NCBI GenBank assembly: GCA_023411265.1
Contig: JAEYOX010000010.1
Location: 1-60,342 of the forward strand
From: Bacteroidota bacterium
GTDB lineage: Bacteria > Bacteroidota > Bacteroidia > Flavobacteriales > Weeksellaceae
Length of the DNA stretch: 60,342 nt
Direction of reading: 5' to 3'
In this document: in pieces, positions 51,776 to 59,399 of the stretch
How the letters are laid out: every line of letters begins with the position of its first letter
How positions within the stretch are numbered: position 1 is the first letter of the stretch
Notes under the pieces: model-generated
Databases searched by the model: none
What the model saw: only the letters and a program-made list of their open reading frames with translations
Told to the model about the DNA's origin: nothing
Made by a program: the position numbers and the translations under genes

Positions 51776-51810
51776 AAACGCTCCGATTCATTTTGGAGCG
51801 TCTTTTTTTT
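51776..51810. terminator. Bidirectional terminator, META lipoprotein / beta-oxidation operon
   Basis: ACGCTCC (51778-51784) pairs with GGAGCGT (51795-51801). T-runs lie on both strands, between convergent genes. Confidence 0.88.
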
Positions 51811-51825
51811 ATTTTTTTGGGTTGT

Positions 51826-53592
51826 TTAGTAAGATCCTTTTTCCACAAAATGCGCGGCTATCTTCTCGGTAATCGCTACCACATTGGGCGTATTGGTGTA
51901 TTTAGTAAATCTTCTAAGTCCGGAGAGCATCATCCTTTGCTCATCTCCCTCAGCAAAAGAAACAATTCCTTCTTTTGCGGCGGTAATGATTTTCTCCACT
52001 GCTTTATAGAGATTTAATTGAGCCATCGCAGCTTCTACAGAATCTGCAGAAAAATGCTTTTCAGCTCTTAGAATTGCGGATTCAGCCATAAAGATTTGAT
52101 TCAGAATCTCGGAAGCATTCAGCAAAAGATGCTGTTGGTTTTCGATTTCTGTCATATATTTCTGAAGAGCAGCTCCGGAAACCATCAGAAATACTTTTTT
52201 CAGATTGGCTATAAGTGCTTTTTCTTCTGACATAAATTCGGAGTAGTCCGGAGTTTCAAAAGACGGAATACCCATCAGTTCTTTGGAAATAGCCATCGCA
52301 GGAGTCAGAAGGTCCAGTTGGCCTTTCATAGCACGCTTAATAAGCATTCCCACCGCTAGAAGACGGTTGATTTCATTGGTTCCTTCATAAATGCGACCGA
52401 TTCGGGCATCCCTCCAGGCGGCTTCGATTGGCGTATCTTCACTGAATCCCATTCCACCATAAATCTGAATTCCTTCATCTGCAGTATGCTGTGTTAAGTC
52501 TGAAACAAAAACCTTCAGAATAGATGCTTCCACGGCATATTCTTCAACACCTTTCAGTTCTGCCTGCTGATGATTCATACCAGCGGCAACCAGTTCTGAA
52601 ATTTTATCTTCTACATCTTTAGCCACACGATAGGAACCGGCTTCAGAAACAAAAATTCCGGTCGCCATTTCTGCGATTTTTTTGCGGATAGCGCCAAAAG
52701 TAGAAATGGAAACACCGAACTGTTTTCTTTCGTTTGCGTACTGTACAGAATGATTGAAAATTCTACGCTGTCCGTCCAGATTTGCCGCAGCAAGTTTGAT
52801 TCGTCCGACGTTTAATGCGTTCAAGGCGATTTTGAAACCATTGTTTCTTTCTCCCAGAAGATTCTCTACCGGTACTTTCATGTCATTGAAGAAAACCTGT
52901 CGGGTAGAAGAGGAGCGGATTCCCAGCTTGTGTTCTTCTTCGCCGAAAGAAAGCCCTTCAGTTCCTGTTTTTTCTACAATGAAAGCGGTGATGTTTTTAT
53001 CGTCATCAATTTTGGCAAAAACAATGAAAATCTCTGCAAAACCTGCATTTGAAATCCACATTTTCTGTCCGTTGATAATGTAATGTTGGCCGTCTTCGGA
53101 AAGTTTTGCTCGAGTTTTTCCTGAATTGGCATCTGAACCGGCATCAGGTTCAGTAAGGCAATACGCACCAAATTTAGCTCCTGTAGCCAGATCCGGAAGG
53201 TATTTTTTCTTTTGATCTTCGGTTCCGTACAGCAAAATCGGTAGTGTTCCGATTCCGGTGTGTGCACCGTAAGCTGTCGCAAGAGATCCGTTGGCACCAG
53301 AAACAATATCGCAGGCCAGCATGGTGGAAACGAAGCCCATTCCCAAACCACCGTATTCTTCAGGAACGGCTACACCCAGCAGTCCGAGTTCGCCAAGCTG
53401 GCGCATTTTTTCCTCGGTCAGTTGGTAATCTTTTTTTTCAAATCTCTCGTGGTGAGGGATTACTTCTCTGTCGATAAATTCTCTGGCCGAATCACGAAGC
53501 ATTTTTTGTTCTTCGGAAAAGTCTTCTGCCGTGAAGATGTCTTTGGCTGGAGTTTCGGTAATTAAGAAATCACCTCCAATTAATGTGCTCAT
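51826..53592 (-). CDS. Acyl-CoA dehydrogenase, long form
   Basis: A 588-residue acyl-CoA dehydrogenase with the C-terminal extension of the VLCAD/FadE-like group. Seen: VPEEYGGLGMGFVSTM, AYCLTEPDAGSDANSGKTRA, YIINGQKMWISNAGFA, ERKQFGVSISTFGA, IYGGMGFSEDTPIEAAWRDA and catalytic Glu in IYEGTNEINRLLAVG. First oxidative step of beta-oxidation. Last gene of the marR operon, 36 nt after the thiolase. Confidence 0.93.
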   Translation of the reverse strand: MSTLIGGDFLITETPAKDIFTAEDFSEEQKMLRDSAREFIDREVIPHHERFEKKDYQLTEEKMRQLGELGLLGVAVPEEYGGLGMGFVSTMLACDIVSGANGSLATAYGAHTGIGTLPILLYGTEDQKKKYLPDLATGAKFGAYCLTEPDAGSDANSGKTRAKLSEDGQHYIINGQKMWISNAGFAEIFIVFAKIDDDKNITAFIVEKTGTEGLSFGEEEHKLGIRSSSTRQVFFNDMKVPVENLLGERNNGFKIALNALNVGRIKLAAANLDGQRRIFNHSVQYANERKQFGVSISTFGAIRKKIAEMATGIFVSEAGSYRVAKDVEDKISELVAAGMNHQQAELKGVEEYAVEASILKVFVSDLTQHTADEGIQIYGGMGFSEDTPIEAAWRDARIGRIYEGTNEINRLLAVGMLIKRAMKGQLDLLTPAMAISKELMGIPSFETPDYSEFMSEEKALIANLKKVFLMVSGAALQKYMTEIENQQHLLLNASEILNQIFMAESAILRAEKHFSADSVEAAMAQLNLYKAVEKIITAAKEGIVSFAEGDEQRMMLSGLRRFTKYTNTPNVVAITEKIAAHFVEKGSY

Positions 53593-53628
53593 ATATTTAT
53601 TCGTTTATTTTAAGTGTTATCTTACCTT

Positions 53629-54807
53629 TTAAAGCAATTCAAAAATACTCGCAGCTCCCTGTCCCGTTCCTACGCACATGGTCACCATTCCGTATTTGTT
53701 GCCGCGTTTTTTCATTTCATCCAGAAGTTGAACGGTCAGTTTGGTTCCGGTGCAGCCTAATGGGTGTCCCAGTGCAATCGCTCCTCCGTTCACGTTAAGA
53801 ATTTCTTTATTCAGATCCAGTTCTTTTTGGATAGCAACTGATTGTGACGCAAATGCTTCATTCATTTCAATAAGTTCGATATCTTTCAGTTGCATTCCCG
53901 CCTGTTTCAATGCTTTCGGAATGGCATACACTGGGCCCATTCCCATGATGCGGGGTTCCAATCCTGCAGCAGCGTAAGAAACGAGTCGCGCTTCAGGTTC
54001 TAGACCTAATTCTTTTACCATTTCTTCGCTCATCACGATAACGAAAGCGGCACCATCAGACATTTGTGAAGAATTTCCTGCTGTAACCGAACCTCCATTG
54101 GCAAAAACTGGGCGAAGTTTGGCCAAACCTTCTAAACTGGTATCTTTTCTTGGACCTTCATCCACAGAAAAATCGAATTTCTTCGTCTGCATTTTCTGGT
54201 TTTCATCCAGGAAATTATATTCTACTGGAATCGATACAATTTGATTTTTAAACCTTCCTTCTTCATTGGCTTTCAGGGCCTTCATGTGAGAATCAAATGC
54301 AAACTGATCCTGCTCTTCTCTGGAAATTTTATACTGATTGGCCACCGCTTCAGCAGTGTAACCCATTCCCCAATAATAATCGGGATTGGACTTTGCAATT
54401 TCCGTTTCGGGAACGGGTTTGTAACCACCCATCGGGATATAACTCATGGATTCGGTACCGCCTGCAATAATACAGTCGGCCATTCCCGCCTGAATTTTTG
54501 CGGATGCAATGGCAATCGCTTCAGAACCTGAAGCACAATAACGATTCACCGTAACGCCCGGAACTTTTTCGGTATGAAGTCCCATTAATGAGATCAATCG
54601 GGCAACATTTAGTCCCTGTTCTGCTTCAGGCATTGCGTTTCCAACGATCAAATCGTCAATTCTGTTTTTATCGAGCTGTGGAACATCTGTGATTAGTTTT
54701 TCAATAACAGTTGCCGCCATTACATCGGGACGTGTAAAACGGAGTGAGCCTTTCGGTGCTTTTCCGACTGCTGTTCTGTATCCTTTTATGATATATGCTT
54801 GTCTCAT
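53629..54807 (-). CDS. fadA: Acetyl-CoA C-acyltransferase (3-ketoacyl-CoA thiolase, FadA-like)
   Basis: A 392-residue thiolase. The acyl-accepting Cys is in VNRYCASGSEAIAIASAK, the His in GGAIALGHPLGCTGTKL and the second Cys in VTMCVGTGQGAASIFELL. It removes acetyl-CoA from 3-ketoacyl-CoA. It belongs with fadB upstream, but a transposase unit of about 615 bp now separates the two. The thiolase starts about 40 nt beyond the outer repeat of that unit. Confidence 0.94.
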   Translation of the reverse strand: MRQAYIIKGYRTAVGKAPKGSLRFTRPDVMAATVIEKLITDVPQLDKNRIDDLIVGNAMPEAEQGLNVARLISLMGLHTEKVPGVTVNRYCASGSEAIAIASAKIQAGMADCIIAGGTESMSYIPMGGYKPVPETEIAKSNPDYYWGMGYTAEAVANQYKISREEQDQFAFDSHMKALKANEEGRFKNQIVSIPVEYNFLDENQKMQTKKFDFSVDEGPRKDTSLEGLAKLRPVFANGGSVTAGNSSQMSDGAAFVIVMSEEMVKELGLEPEARLVSYAAAGLEPRIMGMGPVYAIPKALKQAGMQLKDIELIEMNEAFASQSVAIQKELDLNKEILNVNGGAIALGHPLGCTGTKLTVQLLDEMKKRGNKYGMVTMCVGTGQGAASIFELL

Positions 54808-54844
54808 ATTTTTTCGTATTATTTAAAATTAATTTTTGGTTTCG

Positions 54845-54870
54845 GCCTCGTAGAGCGCGGCTGTTAATAG
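54845..54870. repeat. Outer left REP-like unit (degenerate)
   Basis: A short CTC-GTA-GAG hairpin followed by GGCTGTTAATAG. The last ten bases mirror CTATTAACAG of the outer right unit. Confidence 0.6.
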
Positions 54871-54891
54871 TCTTTGTGGGATTTTAAAGGG

Positions 54892-54914
54892 GAGCTCCGT
54901 AGGAGCGACCTGTT
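54892..54914. repeat. Inner left REP-like unit
   Basis: Hairpin GCTCC-GTA-GGAGC followed by GACCTGTT. It abuts the transposase stop codon at 54919. Confidence 0.8.
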
Positions 54915-54918
54915 CATT

Positions 54919-55380
54919 TTATTCAATCCATTCAAACAAATACTCGGAATTATAATCAATATCAAATTTTTCCAGAAAATCCAGGTATTCAGTTTTGAAC
55001 GATTTAGTTTTATGATGTTCTTCCTGATTTAAAATATATTTCACTACCAAATCTACACTACTCTTAGAATAGGAAAATGCCCCATAACCTTCCTGCCAGT
55101 TGAATTTGTTGTTCATCCATTTTTTATCATTGATGAATTTTGAAGATCCAGCTTTTATATCTCTGACTAAATCTGAAATTAAGATAGTAGGTTTCACACT
55201 TACCAGCATATGTATATGATCAGGCATAGCAAATACAGCAAATAATTTTTGACCTCTATGTTGAACAATTCCTGTAATAAATTTATGTAATTCTTCTCTG
55301 TTTTCTACCGGAATAAGGTTTTGCCTTCCTTTCACTGCGAAAACAATTTGGATAAAAATCTGTGTATAGGTGTTGGCCAT
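54919..55380 (-). CDS. Y1 single-strand transposase, IS200-like / REP-associated (RAYT)
   Basis: A 153-residue HUH-superfamily enzyme of full length. The HUH motif is His55-Ile-His57 in AMPDHIHMLVSVKP. The catalytic Tyr115 and Gln119 lie in VVKYILNQEEHHK, with GYGAFSYSKSSVD before it, as in the Bacteroidota IS200-like family. It would nick and join single-stranded DNA at hairpins. The ATG lies directly beside an inner REP hairpin. No TnpB partner. Whether it still moves itself or only acts on scattered REPs is open. Confidence 0.88.
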   Translation of the reverse strand: MANTYTQIFIQIVFAVKGRQNLIPVENREELHKFITGIVQHRGQKLFAVFAMPDHIHMLVSVKPTILISDLVRDIKAGSSKFINDKKWMNNKFNWQEGYGAFSYSKSSVDLVVKYILNQEEHHKTKSFKTEYLDFLEKFDIDYNSEYLFEWIE

Positions 55381-55384
55381 AAAA

Positions 55385-55407
55385 TTAACAGGTCGCCACT
55401 ACGTGGC
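55385..55407. repeat. Inner right REP-like unit
   Basis: TTAACAGGTC followed by hairpin GCCAC-TAC-GTGGC. Both stem arms differ from the other units in a compensating way, so the pairing is conserved rather than the sequence. Confidence 0.8.
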
Positions 55408-55431
55408 TCATAAAAGGAGTTTTTATTACAT

Positions 55432-55459
55432 TGCTATTAACAGGTCGCTCCTCCGGAGC
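55432..55459. repeat. Outer right REP-like unit
   Basis: TGCTATTAACAGGTC followed by hairpin GCTCC-TCC-GGAGC, ending 4 nt from the fadB stop codon. Confidence 0.8.
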
Positions 55460-55463
55460 TTTT

Positions 55464-57857
55464 CTAATTTCTCAATGGTTTTCCTTTTTGCAACATGTAT
55501 TGAATTCTCTCCAAAGTTTTTCTCTCGCCCGTAAGGGAAAGGAACGTTTCTCTTTCTAAGTTCAATAAATATTGTTCAGATACTAATGTGGGTTCGGATA
55601 GATTTCCGCCCACCATAACATAACCGAGTTTGTCGGCAATTTTTTTGTCATGTTCAGAAATGTAATTTCCGGCAAGCATTTGATCGGTTCCTACATAGAA
55701 CATTCCTAAAGCATCTTTGCCAAGCACAGTAACTTTCTGTTCAATAGGTTGGGTGTATCCTTGCTCCGCGAGCAGTTTTGCGACTTTCTTAGCTTCCGCA
55801 ATCTGACGGTTCTTATCGACCACCACCATATCTTTGTACTGTTCTAAAATTCCCATATCGTAAGCTTCATAGGCAGAAGTGGCTACTTTACCCATGGCGA
55901 TATTCATGAAAGCATCCCGCAGACGGTTGGTTTTCACGTCGTCTTTTTCAAATTCTCTAGAAGTTCTTAAGGTCATTTCCTTTGTTCCGCCACCGCCGGG
56001 AATTACGCCAACACCGGTTTCTACCAATCCGATATAAGTTTCTGCAGCAGCTACAACACGGTCGGCATGCATCGTCATTTCACAACCGCCGCCCAGGGTC
56101 ATGCCAAAAGGCGCAACGACAACAGGAATGGAAGAGTAGCGAACCCGCATCATGGATTTCTGGAAATAGCCAATCGCCATGTTAAGGTCATCCCAATCCT
56201 GGTCAATCGCCATCATTAGAATCATTGCTAAATTCGCTCCCACAGAAAAATTACTTCCTTGGTTTCCAACAACCAGCCCGTCGTATTCCTTTTCTGCAAG
56301 ATCGATGGCTCGGTTTAAACCATCCAAAACACCTCCGCCCATAGAGTTCATTTTGGAACGGATTTCAAAGTTGATAATTCCGTCGCCCAGATATTGAATA
56401 GCCGATTCCGAATTGTTCCAAAGGGTTTTATCTTTTCGGATATTGTCGAGAATAATGAAAGCATCCTGTCCGGGAATATCTGAGTACTCACTCTTGGTTT
56501 GATCAAAGAAAATTCTGTGTCCTTTATCGTTCACTTTGTAGAAAGATTCCACATTTCTCACCCAATCTGAAACCTCGTATCCTGCATCTTTTGCGAGCTC
56601 AATTCCTTTTTGAATACCGATGGCATCCCAGATTTCGAAGGGGCCGTTTTCCCAGCCAAAACCTGCCCGCATAGCGTCATCTATTTTGTATACTTCGTCG
56701 GAAATTTCCGGAACTTTATGCGATACGTAGGCGAAAAGTGCTCCCAATGACTTTCTGTACAATTCTCCCGCCTTATCTTTTCCGCCAATTAACACCTTAA
56801 ACCTGTCGATAGGTTTATCGATATTTTTTGTCAGTTCAAGAGTTGGAAAACTGGATTTACCCTGAAGTTCATACTCCATGGTATCCAGGTTAAGGCCATG
56901 AATTTCAGATTTTCCTTCAGCGTTTTTTATTTTTTTATAAAAGCCTTGTTCTGTTTTTGAACCAAGCCATTTGTTGTCCACCATTTTTTGGATGTAGTCC
57001 GGCAATTCGAAAACATTATTAAAATTATTGGCTTCCACACCGCTTCCGTGAACGCCTTTTGCCACCATCACCAAAGTATCCAAGCCCACAACATCTGCAG
57101 TTCTGAAAGTGGCAGATTTCGGACGGCCAATAACGGGACCGGTTAATTTATCAATATCTGTCACACTCAGGCCTAATTCTTTTACTTCGTGAAGCAGATT
57201 CATCATCGAAAAAACACCGATTCTATTGGCGATAAATGCAGGAGTATCTTTTGCAAGAACCGTGGTTTTTCCTAAGAATTTAGCACCGTAATCCATATAA
57301 AACTGTGCGATTTCAGGGTCTGTATCTTTTGTTGGAATCACTTCCAGAAGAGGTAAATATCTTACCGGATTAAAGAAATGAGTTCCGGCGAAATGTTTTT
57401 TGAAATCTTCGCTTCGCCCTTCTACCAGCATATTAATCGGAATACCGGAAGTATTGGAGGTAACCAGGGTTCCCGGAGTTCTGAATTGTTCAATTTTCTC
57501 ATACACCTGTTTTTTGATGTCGAGTCTTTCAACAACGACTTCAATAATCCAGTCAGTATTTTTGATTTTTGGTAAGTCATCATCAAAATTCCCTATGCTG
57601 ATTCTGTCGGCAAATTTCGGAGTGTAAAGCAAAGCCGGGCTCGCTTTTTTCAGTTTTGCAAAGTTTTCGGAAGCAATTCTGTTTCGTACGGCTTTGTCGT
57701 CTTTGGTAAGATTTTTTTTCTGCTCCGCTTCGGTGAGTTCAAAAGGAACAATATCTAGCAAAAGCACTTCTACACCAATATTGGCAAAATGCGCTGCGAT
57801 ACCTGAACCCATGATCCCGGAACCGAGAACGGTAACGTGTTTGATCCGTCTTTTCAT
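55464..57857 (-). CDS. fadB: 3-hydroxyacyl-CoA dehydrogenase / enoyl-CoA hydratase fusion
   Basis: A 797-residue bifunctional enzyme with the domain order dehydrogenase then hydratase (reverse of E. coli FadB). The NAD loop is VTVLGSGIMGSGIAAHFANI near residue 8, with the dehydrogenase motif HFAGTHFFNPVRYLPLLEVI and its C-terminal helical domain. The crotonase domain (about 480-700) has VVGNQGSNFSVGANLAMI, FGMTLGGGCEMTMHAD and GLVETGVGVIPGGGGTKE with the catalytic Glu. It carries out the two middle steps of beta-oxidation. Starts 5 nt after the marR stop. Confidence 0.94.
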   Translation of the reverse strand: MKRRIKHVTVLGSGIMGSGIAAHFANIGVEVLLLDIVPFELTEAEQKKNLTKDDKAVRNRIASENFAKLKKASPALLYTPKFADRISIGNFDDDLPKIKNTDWIIEVVVERLDIKKQVYEKIEQFRTPGTLVTSNTSGIPINMLVEGRSEDFKKHFAGTHFFNPVRYLPLLEVIPTKDTDPEIAQFYMDYGAKFLGKTTVLAKDTPAFIANRIGVFSMMNLLHEVKELGLSVTDIDKLTGPVIGRPKSATFRTADVVGLDTLVMVAKGVHGSGVEANNFNNVFELPDYIQKMVDNKWLGSKTEQGFYKKIKNAEGKSEIHGLNLDTMEYELQGKSSFPTLELTKNIDKPIDRFKVLIGGKDKAGELYRKSLGALFAYVSHKVPEISDEVYKIDDAMRAGFGWENGPFEIWDAIGIQKGIELAKDAGYEVSDWVRNVESFYKVNDKGHRIFFDQTKSEYSDIPGQDAFIILDNIRKDKTLWNNSESAIQYLGDGIINFEIRSKMNSMGGGVLDGLNRAIDLAEKEYDGLVVGNQGSNFSVGANLAMILMMAIDQDWDDLNMAIGYFQKSMMRVRYSSIPVVVAPFGMTLGGGCEMTMHADRVVAAAETYIGLVETGVGVIPGGGGTKEMTLRTSREFEKDDVKTNRLRDAFMNIAMGKVATSAYEAYDMGILEQYKDMVVVDKNRQIAEAKKVAKLLAEQGYTQPIEQKVTVLGKDALGMFYVGTDQMLAGNYISEHDKKIADKLGYVMVGGNLSEPTLVSEQYLLNLERETFLSLTGERKTLERIQYMLQKGKPLRN

Positions 57858-57862
57858 ATTAC

Positions 57863-58315
57863 TTATTTTTTCTTGTTGAGTTCATTAGCGGTTTTTAGGA
57901 TGATATCCATTACTTCCTTGAAAATTTCGAGTTTTTCAGGAGATACTTTATCGATCACGGCTTTATTAAAATTCACCACGACATCCTTTGAAATATTCCT
58001 GTGTTTCAATCCTTTTTCAGTCAGCTTTATGATCACTTCACGCTTGTCTGAAGTTGTTTTTTCTTTATAGATATACCCATTATCCTCAAGAATTTTAATA
58101 ATCCTAGTGAGGGAAGTTGGTTCGATGGCCATCTTCGGACCAAGATTGGTACTTCGGGTACCTTCTTTGGGGTCAATTTTTAATAAAGTTAAGGCCTGAA
58201 CTGCTGTGCTGTCGTATTCAGAAGCCATTTCAGAATACATCTTTGAAACTGATATCCAGGTTGATTTTAAGAGTAAATCAATGTTATCCACCTTTTCTGT
58301 ATTATTCTTTTCCAT
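57863..58315 (-). CDS. MarR-family regulator of the beta-oxidation operon
   Basis: A 150-residue winged-helix protein. It has helices around DLLLKSTWISVSKMYSEMA, the recognition helix region EPTSLTRIIKILEDNGYIYK and the wing TTSDKREVIIKLTEKG. First gene of the operon. The palindrome TATGCATGCATA at 58357-58368 sits just upstream of its -7 box and is a likely autoregulatory operator. An acyl-CoA effector is inferred from the operon content. Confidence 0.9.
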   Translation of the reverse strand: MEKNNTEKVDNIDLLLKSTWISVSKMYSEMASEYDSTAVQALTLLKIDPKEGTRSTNLGPKMAIEPTSLTRIIKILEDNGYIYKEKTTSDKREVIIKLTEKGLKHRNISKDVVVNFNKAVIDKVSPEKLEIFKEVMDIILKTANELNKKK

Positions 58316-58340
58316 TATCTAAATTAGTTTGCATAATCAT

Positions 58341-58348
58341 CAAAGATA
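58341..58348 (-). promoter_or_regulatory. Putative marR operon promoter, -7 box
   Basis: CAAAGATA on the plus strand (TATCTTTG on the coding strand), 26 nt before the ATG at 58315. Confidence 0.6.
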
Positions 58349-58356
58349 GAAATTAT

Positions 58357-58368
58357 TATGCATGCATA
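58357..58368. promoter_or_regulatory. Candidate MarR operator palindrome
   Basis: TATGCATGCATA is a perfect 12-bp palindrome between the -7 and expected -33 positions of the marR promoter. GCATAAT (58331-58337) and ATTATGC (58355-58361) form a further inverted pair over the -7 box. GTATG/CATAC at 58423-58437 is another. The 159-bp spacer holds nothing else. Confidence 0.55.
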
Positions 58369-58474
58369 GTATGTTTATTTTGTTAAATTTTTGTTAATTG
58401 TTGTACATCAGCATGATTAACGGTATGAATAGCATACTGCCAGGGTATATAAAGAGAACAGATTTAGATAGACT

Positions 58475-59398
58475 TTAAGACCTTTTCCGAAGGAAGTGAA
58501 TGATTTCTTCAAATGAACGGCACTGGTGTACAAACTCAGAAGTGGAAATTTCCCAGAAAGGGTTTTTGTAGGAAAACTGGAAACTGGAAAGGTCTTTTTT
58601 AAAATTTTTCTGAAGTGCGGAATAAAGAAACTCTTTTTCCAAAAGAGGTGCTGAAATAACGGGCGGAATGAAATATTGATCCATATTGAACAAAAAAGGA
58701 GCTGCCAAATCCTGATGGGAAATCAATATATCTTCTGCAACTCCGGCGTGAAGGGTTTGATCTTTTATAAACCATATTTTGTCTGCAAATTCCTTTGCCA
58801 ATCGCCAGTCATGAGAAGAAAACAGGACAAGTTTGTTATATTTCTCTGCAAAATCTCTCAGCAGTTTCAGGATGATAATTTTATTTTCTTCGTCCAAATG
58901 CGTGGTAGGTTCGTCCAGAATCATCACAGGTGCATTCTGAGCAAAAGCTCTTCCTATAAATGCTTTTTGAAGGTTTCCATCGGATAGTTTCTGTAAATTC
59001 CAGTCTTTATAAGGCCCCAGATTCAGATTTTGAATGATATGCTGAACATCTTCTTTATCCTTTTTTTCAAGTTCAAAATAATAGGGATAATGCACATACT
59101 TTCCCAAAGATATCAAATCCTCCGTGGTATAATGTGCCGGAACCTGAGGTTTGGAAAATACCATCGCAATATATTTCGCAATTTCTTTGGTTGAAAATGT
59201 TTTTATATCTTTTTTATCGATACGGATATTCCCTGAAAGTGCAGGAATCTGATGGAGAACCGTTCGGAATAAAGTTGTTTTTCCCACGCCGTTGTTCCCG
59301 ATTATAAGGCAAACTTCCCCTAAAGACAAGGCAGCATCCGCATTCTTTATTAATGCAGATTGGTATCCAATAGTTATATTTTCTAATTCCAGAAACAT
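58475..59398 (-). CDS. ABC transporter ATP-binding protein, FecE/BtuD type
   Basis: A 307-residue ATPase. Walker A is GNNGVGKTTLF near residue 34. The signature is LSDGNLQKAFIGRAFAQ, an unusual form of LSGGQ, and Walker B is VMILDEPTTHLD followed by the H-loop FSSHDW. The last ~60-70 residues extend beyond the usual ATPase. It pairs with the FecCD-type permease whose stop lies 1 nt from this start, forming an importer for iron-siderophore, heme or cobalamin. Confidence 0.9.
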   Translation of the reverse strand: MFLELENITIGYQSALIKNADAALSLGEVCLIIGNNGVGKTTLFRTVLHQIPALSGNIRIDKKDIKTFSTKEIAKYIAMVFSKPQVPAHYTTEDLISLGKYVHYPYYFELEKKDKEDVQHIIQNLNLGPYKDWNLQKLSDGNLQKAFIGRAFAQNAPVMILDEPTTHLDEENKIIILKLLRDFAEKYNKLVLFSSHDWRLAKEFADKIWFIKDQTLHAGVAEDILISHQDLAAPFLFNMDQYFIPPVISAPLLEKEFLYSALQKNFKKDLSSFQFSYKNPFWEISTSEFVHQCRSFEEIIHFLRKRS

Positions 59399-59399
59399 G

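Larger units (their letters stand above)
54845..55459 (-). mobile_element. REP-flanked Y1-transposase unit inserted in the beta-oxidation operon
   Basis: One intact IS200-like/RAYT transposase gene is bracketed by two hairpin repeats on each side, arranged head to head (two pointing right, gene, two pointing left). The insertion sits directly after the fadB stop codon and before fadA, on the operon's own strand, so neither neighbour is broken. The inverted arrangement fits a REP-RAYT (BIME-like) unit better than a classic IS200, whose end hairpins are not inverted copies. Boundaries are my estimate from the outermost repeats. Confidence 0.7.

Noticed and set aside
54845..55459. Interpretation as a classic two-gene IS605 element
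   Set aside because: No TnpB is present, and the flanking hairpins are inverted copies rather than the same-strand subterminal hairpins of IS200/IS605 ends.
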